This document shows, piece after piece, positions 26,756 to 34,947 of a stretch of DNA of 64,000 nt. The stretch is from Chloroflexota bacterium (lineage in GTDB: Bacteria > Chloroflexota > Dehalococcoidia > Lucifugimonadales > UBA3495). Position 1 is the first letter of the stretch, and each line of letters starts with the position of its first letter. The DNA is taken from NCBI GenBank assembly GCA_028875055.1, contig JAPPGG010000014.1, positions 196,722-260,721 of the forward strand. The letters run 5' to 3'. Position numbers and translations under genes: made by a program. The notes beneath the pieces are model-generated. The model had not been told where the DNA came from. It did not search any database and saw only the letters and a list, made by a program, of their open reading frames with translations.

Positions 26756-27238
26756 CTACTCCGCCCTTTCTTCCTGGGACTCCAGCACCTCGGACACCAG
26801 GGCGCTGCCCTTCTGGGGAGTCACGCGGCCCACGAGTTGATGGTCAACAGACATTACCGGCGCCAGCGCGCAAGCTCCCAGGCAGGTGTTGTACCGCACC
26901 GTCAGCCTGCCGTCCGGGGTGTCTCCTTCATCTTCCAGGCCTGCCGCCTCGAGAACCGCGGCAACAACCGGCATGGCCCCCACCAGGTGGCATGACGGAC
27001 CCCAGCAAATCTCAACCTTATGCTCGCAAGGGGGAACTGTGCGGAAATTGGGGTAAAAGGAAACCACCGCCCACACATCGTTGATGGTGGCCCGGTTGAA
27101 TGCGGCGACTTCTTCTACGGCTTCCCTGGGAATGTAGCCCAGCTCATCTTCCACTGCCAGGAGGGAAGAGAGAATAGTAACAGTGGTTTGAGGTTGACAG
27201 TGGACGGCCTTTTCGATTCGCTGCTTCAGCCCATCCAT
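26756..27238 (-). CDS. NuoE-like thioredoxin-fold [2Fe-2S] subunit
   Basis: About 160 aa. Residues ILSSLLAVEDELGYIPREAVEEVA form the NuoE helical region. The 2Fe-2S ligands are in CWGPSCHLVGA and YNTCLGACALAPV. It is the third subunit of an NADH dehydrogenase-type module. ATG at 27238 is preferred to the track start 27259 because AAGGAG lies eight bases before it. It is first in the operon E-F-G-FNR and sits behind a good promoter. Confidence 0.85.
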   Translation of the reverse strand: MDGLKQRIEKAVHCQPQTTVTILSSLLAVEDELGYIPREAVEEVAAFNRATINDVWAVVSFYPNFRTVPPCEHKVEICWGPSCHLVGAMPVVAAVLEAAGLEDEGDTPDGRLTVRYNTCLGACALAPVMSVDHQLVGRVTPQKGSALVSEVLESQEERAE

Positions 27239-27326
27239 TTCCTGGGCTCCTTGGCCCATCCACCTCTGGAATGTGTTTGATCCGATGGAGGAAAACTTCG
27301 TGAATTCTGTAACAATCTACCTGCAC

Positions 27327-27356
27327 ATAATATCACAGCCACAAAAGCCGATTCAA
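27327..27356 (-). promoter_or_regulatory. Promoter of the NuoEFG-FNR operon
   Basis: Minus strand TTGAAT, 18-bp spacer, TATTAT, about 80-90 nt before the NuoE-like ATG. It is the only good sigma-70-like match in the 378-bp gap. Confidence 0.55.
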
Positions 27357-27554
27357 TGCAGTGCAATCGCGTCTTCAATGGAGGCTGATAATTTGGACAG
27401 TGATCATGTAGCCTAGAGCCAGGCCGAAGGGCTCGGAGCGCCGGTCAGTTGAGGCGCGATTGTCCTGGGATTCATTGACGCCCAAACCCGAACCACGCCA
27501 GGAGCAGCGTCGGACCGGGTCTCCGGAATCCACCTTCACTGCCTTCAACAAGCC

Positions 27555-27584
27555 AAAGGAAGAGGGGCGGAAAGTATCCGCCCC
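27555..27584 (-). terminator. Rho-independent terminator after the seleno-FrnE gene
   Basis: Minus strand GGGGCGGA-TACTT-TCCGCCCC is followed by TCTTCCTTT. The eight-pair stem and T-rich tail lie just after the stop at 27617. Confidence 0.75.
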
Positions 27585-27616
27585 CTTATAATCCCGGGCA
27601 TTCCGCTTCCAACACC

Positions 27617-28252
27617 TTACTGTGATTCCAGGTATTGATTCATGGCGGACTTGAAAATGTCATAGGGATGGGCCCCGGTAAACAGCAGGTTCCCCACCAC
27701 GAAGGTCGGAATCCCGCGGATACCGTGCTGGAGGGCTTCCTGGTACTGCCCCATCACCCTGTTGGAGAATTCATGGGTTTCGAGGCACTGGATCATCTCG
27801 TCAGCGTCGAGGGATACTGAACTGGCCACCTCAGCCAGAACGTCCAGCTGCCCCAGGTCCTTACGGTCCTCCCAGTAGGCCTTGTACGCCGCATGGTGAA
27901 ACTCCATGAATTTTCCATGCTGCTGGGCGTATTCCGTTGCCTCCAGGGCATACAGGGTGTTGGGCGTTACCGGCGGCGGCCGCATGATCAATCCCGCCTC
28001 CCTTACCTGCGACCGGATCGGCTCACTAAGTTCATCCTCCGTCTCCCCGGATCGCGCCTGCCGCAGCAGTCCCTCCTTGGGAGTATCGGGGCGCAGCAGA
28101 TAGGCCCTGCCTTCCACCTCAATATTGTAGTCCTGTCCCAGCTTGTCAACTCTCTCCAGGCCGACGTAGCACCAGGGTCAAATGTAGTCGTACCAAACTA
28201 TCACCCGAACCGGGTCGGCGCCGTTGGGTGGCTGCTGAAGGTTTTCTGCCAT
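27617..28252 (-). CDS. FrnE/DsbA-family oxidoreductase, predicted selenoprotein (UGA = Sec25)
   Basis: The track starts at an internal GTG (28117). Upstream, an ATG at 28252 behind AGGAGG opens the same frame and reads VRVIVWYDYI-U-PWCYVGLERV across a TGA at 28178-28180. DsbA/FrnE proteins have CPWC at this place; here it is UPWC, with the resolving Cys retained. The remainder includes an alpha-helical insert and GIRGIPTFVVGNLLFTGAHPYDIF (cis-Pro loop). It is 211 aa, normal for the family, with no signal peptide, so the protein is cytoplasmic. A G-bearing hairpin follows the UGA. It is the third Sec candidate in the window. A disulfide or small-molecule redox role is inferred. Confidence 0.88.
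28145..28180 (-). promoter_or_regulatory. Sec UGA codon with putative bacterial SECIS hairpin (seleno-FrnE)
   Basis: Minus strand GUCGGC-CU-GGAG-AG-A-GUUGAC: eight pairs with one bulged A and two G-U pairs, capped by the tetraloop GGAG. The first loop G is 21 nt past the UGA. It is weaker than the other two elements because of the G-U pairs. Confidence 0.5.
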
Positions 28253-28346
28253 TAGTGGCCTCCTTGGCTGACGTTGGGGAGGGCCCGACTTCAGCGAGAC
28301 ACTTGCGAGCTCGCCAGGGCCGCGACAGCTCTCCGCTCCGGGCCGG

Positions 28347-29123
28347 CTATTCCGCAGCCTGCTCGTCGGGGTAGAAGGAAGGGGTTCCCGACTCCTTCCG
28401 GCTTGCCTGGAGGGACTCAGGGGCGTTTACCAGCAAGTCTTCCAGCTCATGGAGGCTGGCAACCCTTACCGTGTTGTCCACGGCCTCATGCCAGTTCCCG
28501 CGGTCCAGCAGCACGGCATGAAGGCCCGCGCCGCGAGCGCCCACCAGGTCGGAGCGAGGCTGGTCACCGACATGCACAGCCTCGGCCGGCTTGACCCCGG
28601 CCTTCTCCAGTGCGGCAACAAAAATGGCCGGGTCCGGCTTTTCGGCACCTACATCCGAGGAGGTCAGGCAGAAGTCCACGTAGGGAGCCAGCTTCAGTTC
28701 TTCGCACAGCTGGTCCATGTCTCGCCTCAGGTTGGTCAGAACGCCCAGGCGGTAGCCCTTGCCCTTCAGCCGTTCCAGCGAACCCAGGGTCTCGTCGAAG
28801 ACAATAAAATCCTTGGGGACACTGATTGCTATTTGCCAGATTTGCCTGGCCAACCCGTGGGTCACCGAAAGTCCGGCATGTTCCAGGAGAATCTGCTCGT
28901 AGCTGGAAAAAAATTCCAGGCGTTCCTCTTCCGTCCGGGTGGCGAGGGGCTTGATTTCGTTCTCCCGGTTGAAGTAAACGTCCGCCACCGAGTAACCGTA
29001 ATTCAGGGCCTCGGTCTCCAGCCTGAACCCGAATTCCAGGCAGGCGGCCTGCTGAATCTGGTCCAGGGGCGGCCAGAAACGCACCAGCGTGTTATAGAAG
29101 TCAAAAAATACGGCCTTAATCAT
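28347..29123 (-). CDS. HAD-family hydrolase (phosphatase-like)
   Basis: A 258-aa protein. Motif I FFDFYNTLV (D-x-Y rather than D-x-D-x-T), helical C1 cap, motif II VLTNL, Lys in GAEKPDPAIF, and motif IV VGDQPRSDLVGARGAG. It resembles haloacid dehalogenase / REG-2-like hydrolases; the second Asp of the nucleophile motif is replaced by Tyr, as in some dehalogenase-type members. The substrate is unknown. It sits upstream of the seleno-FrnE gene on the same strand. Confidence 0.78.
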   Translation of the reverse strand: MIKAVFFDFYNTLVRFWPPLDQIQQAACLEFGFRLETEALNYGYSVADVYFNRENEIKPLATRTEEERLEFFSSYEQILLEHAGLSVTHGLARQIWQIAISVPKDFIVFDETLGSLERLKGKGYRLGVLTNLRRDMDQLCEELKLAPYVDFCLTSSDVGAEKPDPAIFVAALEKAGVKPAEAVHVGDQPRSDLVGARGAGLHAVLLDRGNWHEAVDNTVRVASLHELEDLLVNAPESLQASRKESGTPSFYPDEQAAE

Positions 29124-29228
29124 CCGGAGGAATCTTACTCCCGGCTCCCTGGCCGATTCCAGTAATTATTTGCGGTTTCAATGAAACATGCCATAGAGTA
29201 TTTGCTCCGGGCTCGCTTCAGTTAGCGC

Positions 29229-29257
29229 ATTCTAGCATAGCCCGCAACTCTTGTGAA
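29229..29257 (-). promoter_or_regulatory. Promoter of the HAD gene
   Basis: Minus strand TTCACA, 17-bp spacer, TAGAAT with an upstream TG (TGCTAGAAT), about 100 nt before the ATG at 29123. Confidence 0.5.
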
Positions 29258-29367
29258 TCGTGTAACAATATACCTTTTCGGACCGAATAAAGCCCCTTGC
29301 TCTCCAACGTGTTTCATTCTATGCTGATTTCCAGACAGGGGCCCACGCCCGCCGCGGAGCAAAGAAA

Positions 29368-29817
29368 ATGCAAATTGCTATTGGCGCCGACCATGCCGGT
29401 TTCGCCCTCAAGGAACAGCTGAAACCCTGGCTGGAGGCTGCCGGCCACCAGATTATCGACCTGGGAGCCCACGACCTGGACCCGGATGACGACTACCCCG
29501 ACTTCGCCGCGGCAGTGGCCCGCTCCATCCAGGCCGGCCAGGCGCAACGGGGCATTATATGCTGCGGCAGCGGTGTGGGCGCCAGCATAACCGCCAACAA
29601 GATTGCGGGCGTACGCGCCGGCCTGTGCCACGATACCTACAGCAGTCACCAGGGCGTGGAACACGACGATATGAACGTCATTTGCCTGGGGGCTCGGATA
29701 ATCGGCCTGGACTTGTCAAAGGAAATTGTTGCTTCCTTCATCGGCGCCAGCTTCATGCCTGAACCGCGCTTCCAGCGCCGCCTGGACAAGCTGATCCAGG
29801 TAGAGACCGAGGGATAA
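29368..29817 (+). CDS. rpiB: Ribose-5-phosphate isomerase B (RpiB/LacAB family)
   Basis: A 149-aa sugar-phosphate isomerase linking ribose-5-phosphate and ribulose-5-phosphate. Recognised by IAIGADHAGFALKEQL, YPDFAAAVA, the anion-binding CCGSGVGASITANK, and HDDMNVICLGARIIG. The Cys in ICCGSGVG is the expected active-site base. Full-length for the family. It is transcribed away from the HAD gene and converges with the trehalose genes. Confidence 0.93.
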   Translation: MQIAIGADHAGFALKEQLKPWLEAAGHQIIDLGAHDLDPDDDYPDFAAAVARSIQAGQAQRGIICCGSGVGASITANKIAGVRAGLCHDTYSSHQGVEHDDMNVICLGARIIGLDLSKEIVASFIGASFMPEPRFQRRLDKLIQVETEG

Positions 29818-29838
29818 CTTCTCCGGTACCCCCGGCTC

Positions 29839-30621
29839 CTACAGCCGGGCGATCAGCTCCAGCGCAGTCGCCACCTCGCGGGGGTCATCTACCCGGTAGA
29901 GGGCTCGGGTGGGCTGCCTGGGGGGACCCACAAACACCGATATGCCGTTCAGTTCGTGAACGGCGGCGAATCCGTCCTCGTCGGTCAGATCGTCCCCAAA
30001 ATAAATGGCAAGCGACCCGGGCGGCGCAGATGCGGCAACCCTCAGGATTGCCTTGCCCTTGTCCCAGTCCACCTTCGGACGGACCTCCACCACTTCCTTG
30101 CCCCGGGTTACCCGCAGGTCATCTCCCCTTCCGAATTCTTCCAGTGCGTAGTCCAGCGACCGGAAAAACTCCTCCCGCAAGGACTGGGGAGTGAGCCTGT
30201 AGTGGACACTCAGGGTGAGGCCCTTGCCTTCCACCAGGGCTCCCTCCAAGTTCCCCAGTCCCTCTTTCAGGACATCGCCGAGTTTCGCCAGGAGCGGCGC
30301 CAGTTTACCGGCCTGCGAATGAACGAACTGCCACCCCGGACCCTCCATCTCCATTCCGTGGTTGCCGGCATAGACCAGGCCGGGAATGGCAACCATTTCC
30401 TTCAGGTCCGCAAGTCCCCGGCCGCTTACCACGCCGGCGGTGATTCTGTCAGACTCTTTAAGTGACGTCAGCAACTCCCGCGAGCACTCGGGCAACGCGG
30501 CCAGTTCCGGACGCTGGGCGATGGGAGCCAGCGTCCCGTCATAATCAGAAAGCAGCAGGACGTGAGAAGCCCCGGAAATCAGCTGGCTGACCCGGGGCCA
30601 AACGTTAAGCAGATGTGGCAT
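29839..30621 (-). CDS. otsB: Trehalose-6-phosphate phosphatase
   Basis: About 260 aa. The HAD nucleophile motif LLLSDYDGTLAP (about 22-33) and VSGRG, GNHGMEMEG, RPKVDWDKGKA and FGDDLTDEDGF are the trehalose-phosphatase signatures. The track start (30687) overlaps otsA; the ATG at 30621 lies 28 nt past the otsA stop and gives the normal length. It removes phosphate from trehalose-6-phosphate made by the upstream otsA product, completing synthesis of a stress protectant. Confidence 0.92.
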   Translation of the reverse strand: MPHLLNVWPRVSQLISGASHVLLLSDYDGTLAPIAQRPELAALPECSRELLTSLKESDRITAGVVSGRGLADLKEMVAIPGLVYAGNHGMEMEGPGWQFVHSQAGKLAPLLAKLGDVLKEGLGNLEGALVEGKGLTLSVHYRLTPQSLREEFFRSLDYALEEFGRGDDLRVTRGKEVVEVRPKVDWDKGKAILRVAASAPPGSLAIYFGDDLTDEDGFAAVHELNGISVFVGPPRQPTRALYRVDDPREVATALELIARL

Positions 30622-30649
30622 GGCGTTTCGCTGGTAACTGTTGAATGGT

Positions 30650-32164
30650 TTAGCCCAGGGGAAGAGCGACGTAGCGCGAGCGGCCAAAGGCGGAACCCCG
30701 GGCGCACTGCATCAACTCCACCAGTATGCGGGCTGCCCACTTGTAAATGTTGTTCTCCCGCACAATTGCCCTCATGTGCATCATGCGGTATCGGCGTTCA
30801 TCTTCCGGCATAATCACCGCATCGCGAATTGCCTCCGCCATCTCCTCGGTGGCATACGGATTAACTATCAGGGACTGGGTCAATTCCAGGGCCGCCCCGG
30901 CAAAGGGACTCAGTATGAGCACGCCGTCGTTGTCGAACCTGCTGGCCGCGAATTCCTTGGCTACCAGATTCATCCCGTCGTGCAGGGAGCTGACAATACA
31001 GAACCTGGACAGTCGCCGCAGGGCCATCAGGGTAACGGCCGGCAGGTCGTCGGGCTTGTAAACAATCGGCTGCCATCCATTGCGCCCGTAGCGCTCGTTG
31101 ATGTCATTGACCAGGTTGTTTATCTGCTCGCCAAGCAGCTGGTAGGCCTCAATGTCGCTGCGACTCAGGACGCCGGCCTGGACAAACACCACCTTTTCCA
31201 GGTGCTCCGGGTATTTCTCGAAGAAGCGGCCAATGGCCCGGAACCGGTGGGGAATGCCCTTGGTGTAGTCCACCCGGTCGATTCCCAACCCGATCAGCTT
31301 TCCCCCCAGCCCCCACTCATCCTGGATCCGCTCCATCTCTCTCTCCACCTCGTCACTGGCGGAAAAGGAGCAGATGTCATCAAAGTCGATGCTGATGGGG
31401 AAGGGCCGCACCAGGGTCGTATCTCCCCGGTAGTCAATACGGTTATATTCGGTGTCCACCCTCACCGGCAAAGTACGGGCGGCCGTGTCCATAAAGTTGC
31501 TGCAGTGGTCTCCGATATGAAACCCCAGCAGGTTGTTTCCCAGCAGCCCTTCAACAATCTCCGCCTGCCAGGGACAGATGCGGAAGATTTCGGAATGGGG
31601 CCACGGGATGTGCCAGAACTGCCCGGTAACTATGGGCGCGCCCGACTCCCGCAGAAACTGGGGCAGCAGCGCCAGGTGATAGTCCTGGGTAAGGACCACC
31701 GCGGGCCGGTCTCCTACCTCGTCCAGGACCAGGTCGGCAAATTTGCGGTTCACCGACTGGTAGGTGCGCCAGTCCCTGGCATCGAAGATAGGCTCGGTGT
31801 AAGCATTGTGGCAAAGGGGCCACAGCGCCTCATTGGAAAATCCGTAATAGTATCCCTGTTCCTCTTCCTCCGTCAGCCACACCAGCCGCAGCGAGTACGC
31901 CGGGTCATCCGGCGGCACCATAACCCGGTTGTCCTTGTCAACAATGTAGCGGTCTCCCTGCCCCCCGCCGTAGGCAATCCACGTTCCGCCGCAGGCCTGC
32001 ATCAGCGGGTCCAGCGCGCTGGTCAGGCCTCCCACAGGCATGGCCGATTGAGGTTCACCATTCACCAGGTTATGAATGTATGGTTGACGATTGGATACTA
32101 TGATCAGCTGGTATTCCCCGGTTTGCCGATATACCAGGCTCTGTAAGTCTTCTTTTGTCCACAT
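30650..32164 (-). CDS. otsA: Trehalose-6-phosphate synthase (GT20)
   Basis: 504 aa from an ATG preceded by GGAAGG; the track start 32281 adds about 39 unrelated residues. Signatures: LIIVSNRQPY at the N-terminus, GGLTSAL, VLTQDYHLALLPQFLRE, HIPWPHSEIFR, GIDRVDYTKGIPHR, and the donor site SRFCIVSSLHDGMNLVAKEF. It joins glucose from a nucleotide sugar to glucose-6-phosphate. It forms an operon with otsB. The upstream 840-bp gap contains AT-rich promoter-like sequence. Confidence 0.94.
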   Translation of the reverse strand: MWTKEDLQSLVYRQTGEYQLIIVSNRQPYIHNLVNGEPQSAMPVGGLTSALDPLMQACGGTWIAYGGGQGDRYIVDKDNRVMVPPDDPAYSLRLVWLTEEEEQGYYYGFSNEALWPLCHNAYTEPIFDARDWRTYQSVNRKFADLVLDEVGDRPAVVLTQDYHLALLPQFLRESGAPIVTGQFWHIPWPHSEIFRICPWQAEIVEGLLGNNLLGFHIGDHCSNFMDTAARTLPVRVDTEYNRIDYRGDTTLVRPFPISIDFDDICSFSASDEVEREMERIQDEWGLGGKLIGLGIDRVDYTKGIPHRFRAIGRFFEKYPEHLEKVVFVQAGVLSRSDIEAYQLLGEQINNLVNDINERYGRNGWQPIVYKPDDLPAVTLMALRRLSRFCIVSSLHDGMNLVAKEFAASRFDNDGVLILSPFAGAALELTQSLIVNPYATEEMAEAIRDAVIMPEDERRYRMMHMRAIVRENNIYKWAARILVELMQCARGSAFGRSRYVALPLG

Positions 32165-32482
32165 AGGCACCTTCCCTGCGCCGGAGCAGCCAGAGAGAGA
32201 CCACCCTGCATAACTTTGGATACAGTTTATATGTTGCCACACTAAATCCCAAAAAGCAAATAATATATTAAATATTTCCAAATGTTAGGTATGCATGGCG
32301 CTCCAAGCGCAAACTGGGCTGGCAATTACCCGGCGCGGGCAGAGAAAGGGGCTCGCTCCCGTTCCATGGCTGGCAATTGCGGATTTTTGGATGACTCAAA
32401 GTTGCTAAGCGTAGCATTCCTTCCTTTAGTCGACATTGCCAGGTGACAATTGCCCCTTTCGTGGTTGCATTAACATCACCTA

Positions 32483-32502
32483 CCATTCATTGCATTGAAT
32501 GG
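32483..32502. repeat. Inverted repeat, 7-bp arms
   Basis: CCATTCA-TTGCAT-TGAATGG, perfect arms around a six-base loop, in the gene-free region. It may be an operator or an RNA hairpin; there is no T-run. Confidence 0.5.
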
Positions 32503-32817
32503 AGGCCATTAGCAGTGTCCCGTATTGGAACCTGGCGGCAAACCCGGCAACGGCATCCAACATTTCCGCCCTGGCCCTGAGGGATTTCCCTGCGAATCTC
32601 AACTAGTGTAGCTTTCATCCTGGATTCGCTATAGGGATCTCCTCCAATGGAACGCTCTAACCCGTTGGTCGATTCTAGAGGCGGCTTCCAGAGGTGAGCT
32701 GACCCTCTCCTGAAATTTCACAAAAGGCGATTTTTCGAAGAAATAGCTTTGTGCGAATGAAATTTCTCCTCAAATTGCCAGGTGCAGACCACTTTCCGGC
32801 AAAGTTCTCCAGCTACT

Positions 32818-32841
32818 AAATGAGGTCAAATGAGATCAAAT
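32818..32841 (+). repeat. Tandem decamer AAATGAGRTC
   Basis: Two head-to-tail copies, AAATGAGGTC and AAATGAGATC, plus AAAT, about 85 bp before the -35 box of the hydrolase promoter. One helical turn of spacing is what a dimeric activator site would show. Confidence 0.45.
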
Positions 32842-32862
32842 TCGCCAATAAATCAATTTTTA

Positions 32863-32883
32863 CCAGACCCGCAGGGGGTCTGG
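32863..32883. repeat. Perfect hairpin upstream of the hydrolase promoter
   Basis: CCAGACCC-GCAGG-GGGTCTGG, eight perfect pairs. No gene reads into it closely on either strand, so it may be an operator or an orphan terminator (AT-rich on the minus-strand side). Confidence 0.5.
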
Positions 32884-32925
32884 ACATCCAGGCGTGTCGT
32901 GTGCTTGCCGTGGACGGCACGCAAA

Positions 32926-32955
32926 TTGACATACCGGGCAGGGTCTGGCTAGGAT
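32926..32955 (+). promoter_or_regulatory. Sigma-70-type promoter of the alpha/beta hydrolase
   Basis: Consensus TTGACA, 18-bp spacer, TAGGAT, about 50 nt before the ATG at 33008, which has GTAAGGAGG in front of it. Confidence 0.65.
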
Positions 32956-33007
32956 AGGGGCAACCTTTCAGATTCTTGATTTCGCTCCCACAGGGTAAGG
33001 AGGGGCT

Positions 33008-33808
33008 ATGTTTGTCCGCAGGGACTTGACCGACAGCGTTCCCACCAGGGAAGGCAATATGCACTTTATGAAGCAGGGTTCCGGGTTTCCCCTTGTTATG
33101 CTTCATCCCCTGGGTACCTCAACCTGGGCCTGGCACACCGTCATTGACGGGTTGAGCCAGCACTACACCTGTTACGCCTTCGATATGCTGGGCCACGGCG
33201 AGTCCGACAAGCCCAGTCGCCATTTCAACATCCCTGATTATGCCCGCGCCCTGGACGACGCCTGCCAGGTCCTGAACATTCATCGAGGCCACTACGTGGG
33301 CAACTCGGTGGGCGCCTGCCTGGCCACCGAAATGGCCGCCAGTTTCCCCGAACGCGTGGACAAACTTGCCCTCGTAGGCTGCCCTCTGTGGAACCCGTGG
33401 GGAGGCAATCAGCGAGTAGCCGACACCGCCGCCGACTACGACGCCAGCGGCATGCCGTCGCCCCGCACCCTCGAGCAGCTGAAGGAGCGGGCCACTTTCG
33501 CCGAACCCCGCCAGGAGTGGGTGGAAGCCACCAACGAGACCCGGGCCCAGGCCGGTGAATGGGTACGCAACCTGCACCAGTCCCTCTCCTACTACGACAT
33601 CCTCTCGCGCCTGCCCCTTATCAGAGCATCTTCAACCCTGGTAATGTACGGCGAGAAGGACATGCTGCGGGACGGCGAGGAACTGCTTCACAACAACATC
33701 GCCAACGCCAGCAAGACCATCCTTCCGGGGCTGGGCCACATTCCCCAGATAGAAGACCCTGAGGGCTTCATTGATGCCCTGCTGGCATTCCTCCAGCCCC
33801 AGGGCTAG
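33008..33808 (+). CDS. Alpha/beta-fold hydrolase
   Basis: A 266-aa serine hydrolase fold. The oxyanion region is VMLHPLGTSTWAW, the nucleophile elbow is VGNSVGACLA (Ser about 99), the acid is in VMYGEKDML and the His in LGHIPQIEDP. Residues DMLGHGESDKP are typical of esterase, haloperoxidase and meta-cleavage hydrolase relatives. The substrate cannot be told. Driven by its own strong promoter; the NMT1-like gene follows 120 nt later on the same strand. Confidence 0.82.
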   Translation: MFVRRDLTDSVPTREGNMHFMKQGSGFPLVMLHPLGTSTWAWHTVIDGLSQHYTCYAFDMLGHGESDKPSRHFNIPDYARALDDACQVLNIHRGHYVGNSVGACLATEMAASFPERVDKLALVGCPLWNPWGGNQRVADTAADYDASGMPSPRTLEQLKERATFAEPRQEWVEATNETRAQAGEWVRNLHQSLSYYDILSRLPLIRASSTLVMYGEKDMLRDGEELLHNNIANASKTILPGLGHIPQIEDPEGFIDALLAFLQPQG

Positions 33809-33928
33809 ACCGGGAATGCCGCAACGATTTCAGTCGGTACCGGGGTGCGCTGCGGTGTGCCCCTTCCCGTCTCGTGCCCACCACCCATAGGCGGCTTCAA
33901 ACCTGACGCTCCCCTGAGGAGAACCATA

Positions 33929-34852
33929 GTGACCACCGAGAGATACCGGCTCCGCCTCATGGAGACCTTCCGCACCGTCTTCTATACGCCCATATACGTC
34001 GCCGTGGCCGGAGGCTACCTGGAGTCGGAGGGGCTGGACGTTGACTTCCAGACCTGTCCTTCGCAGTTCCCCCACCCCCTCAGCGCGCTGAACCACGGAG
34101 CGGCGGACATAGTCCAGAGCGGAATCATGCGCTCCATCATCGCCTCCGATTGGGGCGCCGAGGTTGTCCCCCGCCACTTTGCGGAAATTAACAGCCGTGA
34201 CGGGTTTTTCGTCATCGGCCGTCAACCCGGCGAGGCGTTCCAATGGGCGGATTTCGCTGATTCCACAATAATCCCCGTGGGGTTCTCCCCCATGCCCTGG
34301 GCCTCATTCCAGTACGCCCTGCGCAACAGCGGCGTTGCCCTGGAGGGCCTAAAGTTAATGCACGGACTGGGTCTGAACGAAGCCATCGAGGCTTTCCAGG
34401 GAGGCCAGGCCGACTTCATCCACCTCCCGGAACCGGCCGCCGAAAAGCTGCTGGCCGACGGTGTTGGCCACCTGGTGGCTGCCCTGGGACAGGTCAACGG
34501 CCACATCGCTTACAGTTCCTTCGCCGCCACCAGCGCCTTCCTGAACGGCCGCCCCGACGCAGTTCACCGATTCGTGGCGGGATACTCCAGCGCGTTGCTT
34601 TGGCTTGCCGGCGCTTCGGCCGCGCAAACCTGCGAAGTTGTAAAGTCCTTCTTCCCGGATACCGATCCCGACCTGATCACGGCCTCCATCGCCCGCTACA
34701 AGGAGCAGGGGACATGGCCAGCCACGCCCCACCTGGGCCGCCATGAATATGGGGGTCTGCAGGAAATCCTGATGGCTGCCGGGATGGTCAGGCAGTGGCA
34801 ACCCTACGAAAAGGTGGTTACGACTGCCTTTACCGAGGGGCAGGAACAGTAA
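33929..34852 (+). CDS. NMT1/THI5-like (ABC substrate-binding family) protein without signal peptide
   Basis: About 307 aa from GTG at 33929, chosen for GAGGAG seven bases upstream (the track start 33845 adds a non-homologous lead). The fold signature is that of NMT1-type binding proteins: FRTVFYTPIYVAVAGGYLESEGLDVDF, then GAADIVQSGIMRS and FIHLPEPAAEKLL. No secretion signal or lipobox is present, so it is probably cytoplasmic or a sensor-like or enzyme-like derivative, not a periplasmic receptor. No permease or ATPase gene is nearby. The ligand is unknown. Confidence 0.7.
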   Translation: MTTERYRLRLMETFRTVFYTPIYVAVAGGYLESEGLDVDFQTCPSQFPHPLSALNHGAADIVQSGIMRSIIASDWGAEVVPRHFAEINSRDGFFVIGRQPGEAFQWADFADSTIIPVGFSPMPWASFQYALRNSGVALEGLKLMHGLGLNEAIEAFQGGQADFIHLPEPAAEKLLADGVGHLVAALGQVNGHIAYSSFAATSAFLNGRPDAVHRFVAGYSSALLWLAGASAAQTCEVVKSFFPDTDPDLITASIARYKEQGTWPATPHLGRHEYGGLQEILMAAGMVRQWQPYEKVVTTAFTEGQEQ

Positions 34853-34856
34853 GAAA

Positions 34857-34900
34857 GACCGGACTCGCTAGCGAGATGCCTGCATCCCGCGAATCCGGTC
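34857..34900. terminator. Possible bidirectional terminator hairpin
   Basis: GACCGGA and TCCGGTC plus inner TCGC/GCGA arms flank a loop between the convergent NMT1-like and E1-beta genes. It lacks a clear T-run, so the assignment is tentative. Confidence 0.4.
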
Positions 34901-34947
34901 ACAAGAGGCGCTGCCGGGACTATGGACCGTGAACTGGATTGGTGGAC

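Larger units (their letters stand above)
27239..27616. other. Intergenic region between the NuoE-like gene and the seleno-FrnE gene, about 378 bp
   Basis: It holds the nuoE-operon promoter at one end and the terminator of the seleno-FrnE gene at the other. The middle (about 27400-27540) is GC-rich and shows no gene or recognisable RNA. Confidence 0.5.
32165..33007. other. Noncoding stretch, about 840 bp
   Basis: No supportable gene; all frames are short and lack ribosome sites. Visible elements are the AT-rich otsA upstream region (32200-32285), a hairpin CCATTCA-TTGCAT-TGAATGG (32483-32502), a tandem decamer AAATGAGRTC (32818-32841), a hairpin CCAGACCC-GCAGG-GGGTCTGG (32863-32883), and a strong promoter for the hydrolase at 33008. 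GGCTGGCAATT occurs twice near 32310-32375. Confidence 0.55.
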
